Position numbers and translations under genes: made by a program. This document shows positions 37,987 through 46,528 of a stretch of 64,000 nucleotides of DNA, one piece after another (the first letter of the stretch is position 1; every line of letters begins with the position of its first letter). Source of the DNA: UBA6623 sp965248235 (GTDB lineage: Bacteria; Acidobacteriota; Terriglobia; Bryobacterales; UBA6623); NCBI GenBank assembly GCA_965248235.1, contig CBDFIU010000003.1, positions 558,001 to 622,000 on the forward strand, written 5' to 3'. The notes under the pieces were generated by a model. The model was not told where the DNA came from, made no database searches, and saw nothing but the letters and a program-made list of their open reading frames with translations.

Positions 37987-38039
37987 GAGACCGGGGCTCT
38001 GATGTTCCGATCCTTTTGTAATAAGTCGGCGACAAGAAA

Positions 38040-38062
38040 GGCCCGGTGAAAATCACCGGGCC
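38040..38062 (-). terminator. Rho-independent terminator after the first heme-copper gene
   Basis: Perfect 10-bp stem GGCCCGGTGA / TCACCGGGCC with AAA loop, followed on the minus strand by CTTTCTTGTC. It lies 26 bases beyond the stop at 38089. Confidence 0.8.
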
Positions 38063-38088
38063 AAGTAGGAGTAGTTTCAGGGGAAGTC

Positions 38089-39505
38089 TTAGGCGCCTGA
38101 TTTCGGCTGCTTGTCCGCGGCATCCCCCGCCGTTATCGCCGGGGAAACCGTTTCGCTTGTTTCACCGGCGTCGGGCTTCTCGACAATCCGGTCGAGAATT
38201 CCTCTGGGGTCTTGATCGACATCGGCGACGAGATCCATGAATCCGATCATCATCTCTTCCCAACTCTGATCGCCCCATCGCACTTCCTCGGAGGGATCGG
38301 GATTAGCCGGGTTGTTGGGCGAGTTGTCGAACCACGCCGTGCATTCGATGCGTGTCCCTTTCGGCAGCACAATCGGTTCCTTGAGGCGATAGACGAGCTG
38401 CCAATTGAAGTCGTAGCGTGGAACACTCAGCAGCGTCTCTGTCCGGCCGTCGGGGAATACGGCGCGGTATTCGAACGCCTTGCCGGGATAGTGCATGTGG
38501 GGGCTCAACCCTTCCAGAACCACGCCGCGCGTCGCGGTGGAGGCGGCCTCGATTTGGTAATGCGGTGCGTTGGGAGGGATGACGAATTCGAGGTTCAGCA
38601 CCGCGCCGGTCATGACTCTGCGCGCGGGCCGTTCGTCGGCGAAGACCATCCCGAAAGACGGCTGGTCGGCTCCCGCCGTGCCCGTGGCGGTGTAATGCAG
38701 TTCAAAGATCAGGTCCGAACCGCCGGGGATCAAAACGGCCTGGTCTCGAGCCTCTCCCGCATACTGCTCGGCCACGTTGTAGCCCGGAACATAGGCGGAG
38801 AGGAATTGCCGACGGTCAAAACCCTTTTGCTCGTCGGCGCCGATGCGGCGAGTCTCGCGGTCGGCCGTGAAGAATTCACCCGAGGGGTAGTCTTTGAGAA
38901 AGTTCGACCCGGGCGGGCGCAGATAGACCACCAAGTGATGAACCAGCGAACGGTTGGACGGCCGTAGTTCCATCATGCGGACCCAACGGTCTTCGGGGAA
39001 GGGGTTCTTGACGATGTAGATAGGTGTATTCGATCACTCCGTCGGCGGGGATCTCAAAAGGGGGAATCGTCATCACCTGGTCGGGTTCGATATTCCAACC
39101 GTCGACGAACTCGACCGGAGCGGGCGCCTTGGTCGGGTCGCCCGCTTGGGACCCGGTCTCGGCCCAGGCCGAGAGAACCTCTTGTTCCCTCGGGCTCATC
39201 GTGCGATCGTTGTGGAACGCCGGCCCGACGCCTGGTTCGGCAAACCAGGGCGGCATCCTGTTGGTCAGAACCGCCTCGCGGATCGCCGCGGCCCAGGGCC
39301 GGGTCCCCTCATAGGTGAGGAACGACATCGGGCCGATCTCTCCCGGGCGGTGGCAGCCTTGGCAGCGCTGCCGCAACACCGGCAGAACGTCCTCGTAGAA
39401 AGTGACGCCCTGGTGGGCCGGGGCCTCCCGCCCGGGAACATTGGCCGCCCCCAGCGCCCCCGCCGTCAACGTCCATGTCAAGATCGCGATGGATAGTTTA
39501 TGCAA
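38089..39505 (-). CDS. Secreted cytochrome c-copper type II (PHM-like) monooxygenase fusion 1 (frameshift as sequenced)
   Basis: Two frames join near 39013 (EYTY then IVKNPFPEDRWVRMME), probably by removing one base, to about 471 residues. Signal peptide, then a heme-c domain with RCQGCH and axial-Met candidate NRMPPW. The copper-monooxygenase-like part follows with paired His RSLVHHLVVYL, FELHYTATG, SPHMHYPGK (HxH) and a Met ligand candidate WEEMMIGF. PHM-like enzymes hydroxylate C-H bonds using two coppers; here the heme domain could deliver electrons (inference). Last gene of a minus-strand cluster ended by a terminator. Confidence 0.75.
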
Positions 39506-40017
39506 AGTGTTCTCCCTTGTTTAGCTCGTCGGGCCGGGCGCCCTCCGTCGTCTGCTTCCGAGGGCGCTCGCGATGAAACCATCATGCCCCGGATGCCGCG
39601 ATCCGGCCAGTAAGGAGAACGTTAGCTAACGGTAAGGAGTTTTCGGGAGTGCTCGTGATCGCGACGGAAAGCTCTATCCGTGATGCGAGTGGTCACGCGC
39701 CGCGAGCTGCCATTCGGGGGGCTAGGCTTCGAAGGCCGACAAGGGCGAGCAGGTTGATCTCTTCCGACGTCATGCCGGCCTGCTTCAGCATCGTGCCGAG
39801 CGGCTCGAGAAAAATCAGGCGGCGGCCGGTGGTTTCAGGAGCGACAAGCACTCGTATTTGTCCCAGCTCAAAGTTGAGACAAGCTCTCGGCCTTTCTAAC
39901 CACGATGGGGGTTCCAATTAACTCGGGCGCGGGAATGTAGCTGCGGTGAACCCGGAAGCGGACCCCCTATCGCACACGGCGGCGACGAGATACTCTGTTC
40001 GGGGGAACAGACGTCGA
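39506..40017. other. Intergenic stretch in the copper cluster
   Basis: A 74-codon minus-strand frame at 39693-39917 (ending IFLEPLGTMLKQAG ... LRSLAPRMAARGA) is open, but has no ribosome binding site and no recognisable family. The rest shows nothing I can support. Confidence 0.3.
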
Positions 40018-40901
40018 TCAGCGAGCCGCCACCGAGACCTTCACCAGCCCGTTCGTCCAGCAGCACAGAAAACCGCGGCCTCCCAGCCCCGTCCAGTCGT
40101 TGAGCACAACTTCGAGTAGATACTCGCCTGGTTCGCTAAACGTCGCCGTCGTGGCCGCGCGGCCGCTGAACGCTGTTCCATGATCCGGCGGATTTTGCTT
40201 TTCCACCATCGGATGCACGTTCTCGAAAACGACGTCGCCGGGGCCGCGGTATTTACTCCACGTCACTTTCACTGGGGGGGTCCCCCGCCGCCGCATCCCC
40301 GGGATCAGCTTCGCGTCGTCGGCTACGTGGATGTCGAGTGAGAGCGGTTGCCCGACCTTGGCGGTCTTCGTTGCGCGGACGGGAACGGGCCCTCGCACGT
40401 TGGGGCCGCCCTCCTCCAGCTGGAGGCGCGGCGGCGTGTTGCCGTTGTCGTCCAGGAGAGGAGAGATCTCCCACAAGGGGTCGAGCCCGGCCGGTACGGA
40501 GGTGGTCGTTCCGTTGGCCGTGATGGTCCAGGTAAGCTCTTTGTCACCGAAGTCTTTCGGAACCTCCACGACAAAGACGCCCCATTGCCTGCGAATCAAG
40601 AAATGAGTCGGTTGGCCCAGATCGGGACCGCCCGGCGCGATCCGATTGTCCGGGCCGATCGGAATATCCAGCACTTGCTTTTCGTTGCGATTGTAGTAAC
40701 CGAAGAGAATGCCGTAGCTGCCGTCTTCGTTCTGAAACCAGCCTTCGTAGGAGGCGGTAATGCTTGCCCGGAATCATGCAACGCCCTGATGGGCAGAATT
40801 TGCGCCGACACAGGCCCGCTGCAAAGCGCGATCGCCAGGCACAGTCCGATTCGAACCGGGCGCGACACTTTCCGAATGTTCGCCGGGCTGTCGCGCCTCA
40901 C
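40018..40901 (-). CDS. Secreted hypothetical protein of the copper cluster (frameshift as sequenced)
   Basis: GTG 40901 overlaps the stop of the upstream heme-copper gene (GTGA), so it is translationally coupled. Restoring one base in the CCC at 40767-40769 joins signal peptide IGLCLAIALCSGPVSAQ to ASITASYEGWFQNEDGSYG and the rest, 294 residues in total. Features: GILFGYYNRNEKQVLDIPIG, THFLIRRQWGVFVVEVP and a C-terminal Ig-like strand pattern (GEYLLEVVLNDWTG) ending in CCW. No named domain recognised. Context suggests a partner or structural component for the heme-copper enzyme. Confidence 0.7.
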
Positions 40902-42228
40902 TTGGCCGTGACCCGCGTTGGCTCCTCCTCCTCGGGAAGATAGGTGATGTTGACCCAAGCATGCGCCATCTCGTCGACCGTTCGGTCTCCCCACCCGACC
41001 CACTGGTCGGGATCGGGATTGTTGGGGTTGGCAATCGTGTTGTCATGCACGGCGGTGATCTCGATCATCGTGCCCTTGGGCAAGATGGGAGCGGCATCGT
41101 CCGCATAGATGTAGTTAGTCATCCAATTGAATGTGAAATTGTCGACCGAACTCAGCATCCGGCGAGAACCGTCGGGCAAGATCGCTTCCAGCCACATCGC
41201 CTTGCCCCGCAGATGCATATGGGGTTGGAAGTTTTCAAATCGAGCGCGTTGCTTGAGGACATAGAAACCTTGCGTTTGAGTGATCGAGTGGGGAGGGATA
41301 TCGAGCAGAGGAATCTGCCCCTTGATTCTGCGCGCCGCGTGCAGACCCATCAGATAGGTGCGATGCTCGGGCTCCTCCCCTTGGGATAGAGGTAGATCGC
41401 CAGCTCGGCGTGATCGCGAACCTCCTTGCCGATCGCATGAAGGTGGAGTTCCCACCAGATGTGCGCGCCGGGCAGCAAGAGTTTTCCCGTGTTGGGGCGG
41501 TAGATGTCGTAGTTCTTGCCGATGGCCCATTCCATCAACATGCCCGGGCCGCCGCGGTTGCCGTCGGGGACCACGGGCTTGTTCGGCTCCTCCTGCTGCA
41601 ATCGCGCCAGCACGTGGTGCATCATGGGACGCCCCTGGGGGCTGCCGGGCCGAATCTCGACCGCGCGCACCCGGCGCGGTTCGGTTAATGGAATCTTAGT
41701 CAGCGGCCTCCACCAGACATCGTGGCCTCCGGCGGGCATCGTGTAGGGTTCCGACTTGATCACCATGTCGGGCGGGCCGAACTGATTGGTCAGCAACCAG
41801 CCGTCGTAGACCGGCCACTTCTTGGGAGCCGGCAGGTCCTTCTTATCTCCCATGGGCGCGCCCGAGTCCACCCAGCGCACGACCGTCGAGATCTGCTCGT
41901 CGCTGAGCGACATATCGTTTTGGAACTTCTGGATGCCGACGGTCTTATCGAGATGCCAAGGCGGCATGCTGCGCGTCAAGACGCGCTCTTTGATGGACTG
42001 CGCCCAGGGGCGAGTCTCTTCGTAGGTCACCAACGACATCGGCGCCATGGCGCCGCTTCGGTGGCACTCTTCGCATCTGGCTTGTAGGATCGGCGCGACG
42101 TGCTTGGTGAAGGTTACGGGGCTTTCGGTGAGTTCGGGGCCGCCAGCGGAGGCGGTCGACACAAGGCCGACGAGGACCGCGCCCACAACCGTTATTCTTC
42201 CGAACACTTCTCGTAATGGGTTCATCAT
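40898..42228 (-). CDS. Secreted cytochrome c-copper type II (PHM-like) monooxygenase fusion 2 (frameshift as sequenced)
   Basis: One base restored in CCCC 41377-41380 joins IYLYPKG to EEPEHRTYLMG, giving 443 residues. Signal peptide (VVGAVLVGLVSTASAG), heme-c domain with RCEECH and RSMPPWHLDK, then copper-ligand motifs PMMHHVLARL, WELHLHAIG, FQPHMHLRGK (HxH) and a Met in VDEMAHAWVN. Paralogue of the protein at 38089-39505, with the same C-terminal NPNNPDP and WGDRT/WGDQS elements. First gene of the minus-strand cluster and divergent from the glycosyltransferase at 42377. Confidence 0.78.
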
Positions 42229-42376
42229 GGTCGTCTCCCGTTGCCTTGAAAAGGCGTTTTAGTCGGCATGCCGACTGAACTCTACGTTAACGGTATTGTA
42301 TCCCAAAGCGTGCCCTTGTCCCGCCGAAAACGGTTGCCCCGAGGGCTGTGCCGACCCGTGTGATAGACTCGACCGG

Positions 42377-43600
42377 GTGCTGAGCTTCTGGTTCTGGTTT
42401 TTCGTTATCCCCGCGGCTCTCGCCGCTCTTTTTTCCATGCGCAAGGGGCGAGACTTCTTGGAGTACGTGGAAGATTTCCTTTCCCCTTCCGATGACCGCG
42501 ACGACGAAGACGACCCGGACAGGGAACACGGCGAGCCCTATCTCCCCGCCGTTACGCTCATTGTTCCCGTTCGCGGCCACGACCACGATCTGGCTCGCAA
42601 TTTGGGGTCGCTGGGGGTTCTCGACTACCCCGATTACGAACTCATTGTCACGGCCAGGGACCGCGACGACGCCGGTTTCCGAACGGCTCGGACCATTCTT
42701 GGTGAAAGCGCCCGGTTTGTTGCCGCGGGAACGCCGCCGGAGGGAACCGGCGAAAAGGTTCACAACCTTCTCGCCGCAGTGAAAAGCGCGCGCCCCGAAA
42801 GCGAGGTTTTCGCTTTTGCGGACTCCGACGGGCAAGTCGACGAAGATTGGCTTCACAACTTGGTCGCCCCGCTGCAAGACGAAACCCTGGGCGCAACGAC
42901 CGGCTTCCGCTGGTATTTCCCCGAGGAGGGTGGTTTTTGGCCGCTGTTGCGTAGCGCTTGGGATTCGACCATCGCGGGAAATATGAGCACCCAGGACAAG
43001 AACTTCGCGTGGGGCGGCGCCATGGCCCTGCGACGCACGACGTTTGTCGAGGCGAATGTGGAAAAGTTCTGGGCCGGGGCCGTGAGTGACGACTATCGCC
43101 TCTCGGCGGCGATCAACGCGGCCGGCCGCGGTATTCGCTTTGTTCCCGGCTCGATGGTCGCCACGACGGGCTCCTGCACGGGGAAGGAGTTCTTGACTTG
43201 GGCTCGCCGGCAACTGATCATCACCCGCGTCTATCGGCCGCGGCTGTGGACGGCCGGTTTCGTCAGTCACGTTGTCTATTGCGGAGCGATGGTTCTGAGC
43301 CTGGCGATGGCCTTGGTTGAAAACGCACCTCTTGGATTAGGCGCGTTGGTCGTGACGACGGTTCCCGGGATGGGCAAGGGCGCGCTGCGAGGCACGATCG
43401 CGCGACTGATGTTTCCCCAAAGAGAAGATTGGTTCGACCGCCACGGTTGGGCGTATTTTTGGATGGTGCCGATCGCCACTTGGGTCTGGCTGGTTACGTT
43501 TGCCCGCTCCGCCACGACGCGCCGGATCGAGTGGCGCGGCTACGTGTATGACTTGGTGAGCGCCGATCGGGTGACGGTCCTCAAAGCACCGGAAGGCTAA
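42377..43600 (+). CDS. GT2 membrane glycosyltransferase, ceramide glucosyltransferase/HpnI-like
   Basis: I prefer GTG 42377 (VLSFWFWFFVIPAALAALF), which starts with a membrane helix; an upstream start at 42296 would add an unusual Cys/Pro-rich leader. The GT-A domain shows VTLIVPVRGHDHDL, FAFADSDGQVDEDWL (D1/D2), GAMALRRT, VSDDYRLSAAI (D3) and TWARRQLIITR (Q/RxxRW-like). C-terminal membrane helices follow. Relatives transfer glucose or GlcNAc to ceramide- or hopanoid-type lipids. Neither acceptor nor neighbouring lipid genes can be identified. Confidence 0.82.
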   Translation: MLSFWFWFFVIPAALAALFSMRKGRDFLEYVEDFLSPSDDRDDEDDPDREHGEPYLPAVTLIVPVRGHDHDLARNLGSLGVLDYPDYELIVTARDRDDAGFRTARTILGESARFVAAGTPPEGTGEKVHNLLAAVKSARPESEVFAFADSDGQVDEDWLHNLVAPLQDETLGATTGFRWYFPEEGGFWPLLRSAWDSTIAGNMSTQDKNFAWGGAMALRRTTFVEANVEKFWAGAVSDDYRLSAAINAAGRGIRFVPGSMVATTGSCTGKEFLTWARRQLIITRVYRPRLWTAGFVSHVVYCGAMVLSLAMALVENAPLGLGALVVTTVPGMGKGALRGTIARLMFPQREDWFDRHGWAYFWMVPIATWVWLVTFARSATTRRIEWRGYVYDLVSADRVTVLKAPEG

Positions 43601-43774
43601 TCCTCGGGGCTGATGGACCACAACAGCAACCGGCGGATGTTCGGTTCACGCGCTCCAGCAGCAGCTCCATTTTGCTAGGCTGCAAGTGCCGGGAACCCTC
43701 CTGAAACGGTCGAAGTGGTCCATGAGAGGCGCGGAGGCCGATAGCCCACCCTTCTTTGCAGGAGGTTCAGTAAT

Positions 43775-44389
43775 ATGGCTAGCGCTGACGACGAATCCGC
43801 CGCGCCGACAAATCCACAGCCCACACAAGGCCTAACACGCCGCGCCGCTCTCAAACCGGCCTTGGCCCTGACCCTGGCGGCGCCGATAGGGGTCTTGGCG
43901 CAGGCGGGCGCCAAAGCGCCGGAAAAGCTGCGGCCTCAGCTCGGGGACCATCTGGTTTTCGCGTTTGGTCCGCGCGAGGGCGAGCTACTGCAATCGGAAG
44001 AGCTTACGGTCGGAGGCGCGCCGGTGGCGGCTTGGCCAATGAGTGCTGACGCAGGCGTGGTGCGTAGCGGGTCGCGGCTCAATCGCGTGATGGTGATGCG
44101 GCTGGACCCGGTGACGCTGTCGGAAAAAACGGCGAAAGGGGCTGCGGATGGGATCGTGGCGTACTCGGCCGTATGTCCCCACACGGGTTGCGATGTCGAG
44201 GGTTGGAACGAGGAAACGCAGCGGCTGGTCTGCCCATGCCACGAATCCGAATTCGAGGTCTCGAACGGCGCTCGTGTGATGACGGGACCGGCCCCGAAAC
44301 CACTGGCGATGCTGCCTCTCGAGATTGCCGAAGGCGAGCTACGCGTGGCTAGGGGATTCACGCGCCGGGTCGGATTTGAGCGCCAATGA
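43775..44389 (+). CDS. Rieske [2Fe-2S] protein, probably Tat-exported
   Basis: A 204-residue protein with GGAGG ten bases before ATG 43775. An N-terminal RR plus hydrophobic segment (TRRAALKPALALTLAAPIG) suggests Tat export. The cluster ligands are in CPHTGC and CPCHES. An electron-transfer subunit, here 46 bp upstream of the PQQ dehydrogenase on the same strand, so it likely works in the same periplasmic oxidation chain rather than in a bc1 complex (no cytochrome b gene nearby). Confidence 0.9.
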   Translation: MASADDESAAPTNPQPTQGLTRRAALKPALALTLAAPIGVLAQAGAKAPEKLRPQLGDHLVFAFGPREGELLQSEELTVGGAPVAAWPMSADAGVVRSGSRLNRVMVMRLDPVTLSEKTAKGAADGIVAYSAVCPHTGCDVEGWNEETQRLVCPCHESEFEVSNGARVMTGPAPKPLAMLPLEIAEGELRVARGFTRRVGFERQ

Positions 44390-44435
44390 CCAACGACAGC
44401 CGTTCGTAACACAGCCCGCCCAACAGAGGAGAACC

Positions 44436-46214
44436 ATGTTGCGTTTTACCCCCCGTGTCACCCGATTCCTTGGCATCTCCGCTTGGCCGGCCGTATTGCT
44501 CGTGGCCGGCGGGTTCCCCTCATGGAGCGCCGCGCAATCCGCGCCCGCGTACAAAAACGTAACGAACGAGCGGTTGACGAATCCGGAGCCGCGAAACTGG
44601 CTGATGTATCGCGGCACTTACGATTCGATGGGCTACAGCGCCCTGGATCAGATCAACACGAACAACGTGAGCCGGTTGGTCCCGGCCTGGACCTTCTCGA
44701 CGGGGATGCGCGAGGGACACCAGGCCCCGCCCATCGTCAACGAGGGCGTAATGTTCGTGTCGGCGCCCCACAACCGGGTTCTGGCGCTCGACGCGCGAAG
44801 CGGCGATTTGCTGTGGCGCTACGATCGCGAATTGCCCGAGGACCAATTCCAAATGCACCCGACCAACCGGGGCGTGGCGCTTTACGCGGACCGCGTCTAT
44901 CTGGCGACGGCGGACTGCTATCTGGTGGCTCTCGACGCGCGTAGCGGCGAGGTGGTCTGGGAAAGCGAGGTCGAGGACTACGCGGCGGGCTACTACATGA
45001 CGCTGGCGCCGCTTGTGGCCGAGGGCAAGGTGATGGTCGGCGTCTCGGGCGGCGAGTTCGGCATCCGCGGCTTTGTCGCGGCCTTCGACGCGATCACGGG
45101 CGAGCCGGCGTGGAAGACCTACACGATCCCCGCGCCGGGCGAGCCCGGCAGCGAAACCTGGGAGGGCGATAGTTGGAAGACAGGGGGCGTTTCTATCTGG
45201 GTCACGGGCTCCTATGACCCGCAGCTCGGACTGAGTTACTGGGGCACCGGCAACGGAGCCCCCTGGATGGGTGACACGCGCCCCGGCGACAACCTCTACG
45301 CCACGTCGGTGATCGCGCTGGATGTGGAGACAGGTGCGCTCCGCGCCCACCACCAGTACCACTGGAACGACTCCTGGGACTGGGACGAAGTCTCCGCCCC
45401 GCTGCTGCTGGACTTCCGGCGCGACGGCCGAACGATCCCCGGCCTGGTCCACCCCGGCCGCAACGGTTATCTATGGTTCCTCGAGCGCGGGCGCGACCGC
45501 ATCGATTTCGTCGACGCGCGGCCCTATGTGCGCCAGAACGTTTTCGCGAGCATCGACCCAAAGACGGGACGGCCCAGCTACGACCCGGCGCGCAAACCCG
45601 GCACCGGCAAGCGCACCGAGTTCTGCCCTTCGCTGTGGGGCGGCAAGGACTGGCCGCCGGCGGCCTACAGCCCGAAGACCGGCTACCTCTACATCCCCGC
45701 GAATGAGAACCTCTGCGGCTCGATGACGGGCAAGAAACTCGAGTATAGACGCGGTCGGATGTTCATTGGAAGCGTTAACCAGGGAGCGGAGCTGATCCTT
45801 CACGAGGACGCCGAGGACCACATTGGCGAGCTGCAGGCCTGGGATCCGGACGGGCCCAAGAAGGTGTGGACGACGACCTTCGCAAGCCACAACTGGGGCC
45901 CGGTGCTCGCAACGGCGGGCGACGTGATCTTCATGGGCGGCACGAATGACCGCTATTTCCGTGCTTTCGACGCCCGCACGGGGGAGGAGCTTTGGAAGCA
46001 ACGCACCAACTCCGGCGTCACGGGAGTGCCCAGCAGCTACGAGATAGACGGCGTTCAGTATGTGGCCGTGCTGTCGGGCTGGGGCGTCGATGCCGAACGT
46101 ATGCAGGCGTTGATGAACAAGCGGCTCGTGACGAAGATCCACGTGCCGCAAGGCGGAGTGCTCTGGGTGTTCGCGCTGCCGCGGGAGGGGCGGGATGGGG
46201 GGAGCACTCGATAA
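44436..46214 (+). CDS. PQQ-dependent dehydrogenase (methanol/ethanol dehydrogenase-like quinoprotein)
   Basis: ATG 44436 is preceded by AGAGGAG. 592 residues, signal peptide ending SWSAAQS, then an eight-bladed quinoprotein propeller with W-motifs (DSMGYSALDQINTNNVSRL, VVWESEVEDYAAGYYM, WKTGGVSIWVTGSYDP, GEELWKQRTNSGVTGVP). It oxidises an alcohol or sugar in the periplasm with PQQ and Ca or lanthanide. There is no C-terminal cytochrome c domain, so electrons must leave by a separate carrier; the Rieske protein encoded just upstream is a candidate. No pqq biosynthesis genes are in the window. Confidence 0.92.
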   Translation: MLRFTPRVTRFLGISAWPAVLLVAGGFPSWSAAQSAPAYKNVTNERLTNPEPRNWLMYRGTYDSMGYSALDQINTNNVSRLVPAWTFSTGMREGHQAPPIVNEGVMFVSAPHNRVLALDARSGDLLWRYDRELPEDQFQMHPTNRGVALYADRVYLATADCYLVALDARSGEVVWESEVEDYAAGYYMTLAPLVAEGKVMVGVSGGEFGIRGFVAAFDAITGEPAWKTYTIPAPGEPGSETWEGDSWKTGGVSIWVTGSYDPQLGLSYWGTGNGAPWMGDTRPGDNLYATSVIALDVETGALRAHHQYHWNDSWDWDEVSAPLLLDFRRDGRTIPGLVHPGRNGYLWFLERGRDRIDFVDARPYVRQNVFASIDPKTGRPSYDPARKPGTGKRTEFCPSLWGGKDWPPAAYSPKTGYLYIPANENLCGSMTGKKLEYRRGRMFIGSVNQGAELILHEDAEDHIGELQAWDPDGPKKVWTTTFASHNWGPVLATAGDVIFMGGTNDRYFRAFDARTGEELWKQRTNSGVTGVPSSYEIDGVQYVAVLSGWGVDAERMQALMNKRLVTKIHVPQGGVLWVFALPREGRDGGSTR

Positions 46215-46528
46215 CAGCGGGGCTTGCCGATCCGTGCTCCTTTCCTGTCGAGAAGAGAAACCACACCAGAAGCGTTGTCGCAGCCTCGGCAGCGCATCTT
46301 AGAAGTCTCGGCGGAACTGCCGCGGCGCTGGGCCCGTCAGGCGTAGGCCGCAACGGATTGTTGGCGTCTTGCGGCTAAATTCACTCAACAGGCTTGTGGA
46401 GAATGTGTCCTGATCCGGTCTTCACTTTTGTAGGGAACTGGCTCGAAGCTATGTGGCTCCGACCGATTACGAAGGAACTTTGCGCCATGCTCTGGAGTGG
46501 ACCCCAAAAATGAGACAAGTCCACCCCA
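46215..46528. other. Intergenic stretch with possible IS3-group end
   Basis: No gene seen. TGGACCCCAAAAATGAGACA (46497-46516) resembles the terminal sequences of IS3/IS481-group elements and lies immediately before the truncated 5' end of the hybrid kinase. Based on resemblance only. Confidence 0.3.

Noticed and set aside
39693..39917. 74-codon minus-strand ORF in the copper cluster
   Set aside because: Open but without ribosome binding site or recognisable family; mentioned only as part of the intergenic entry.
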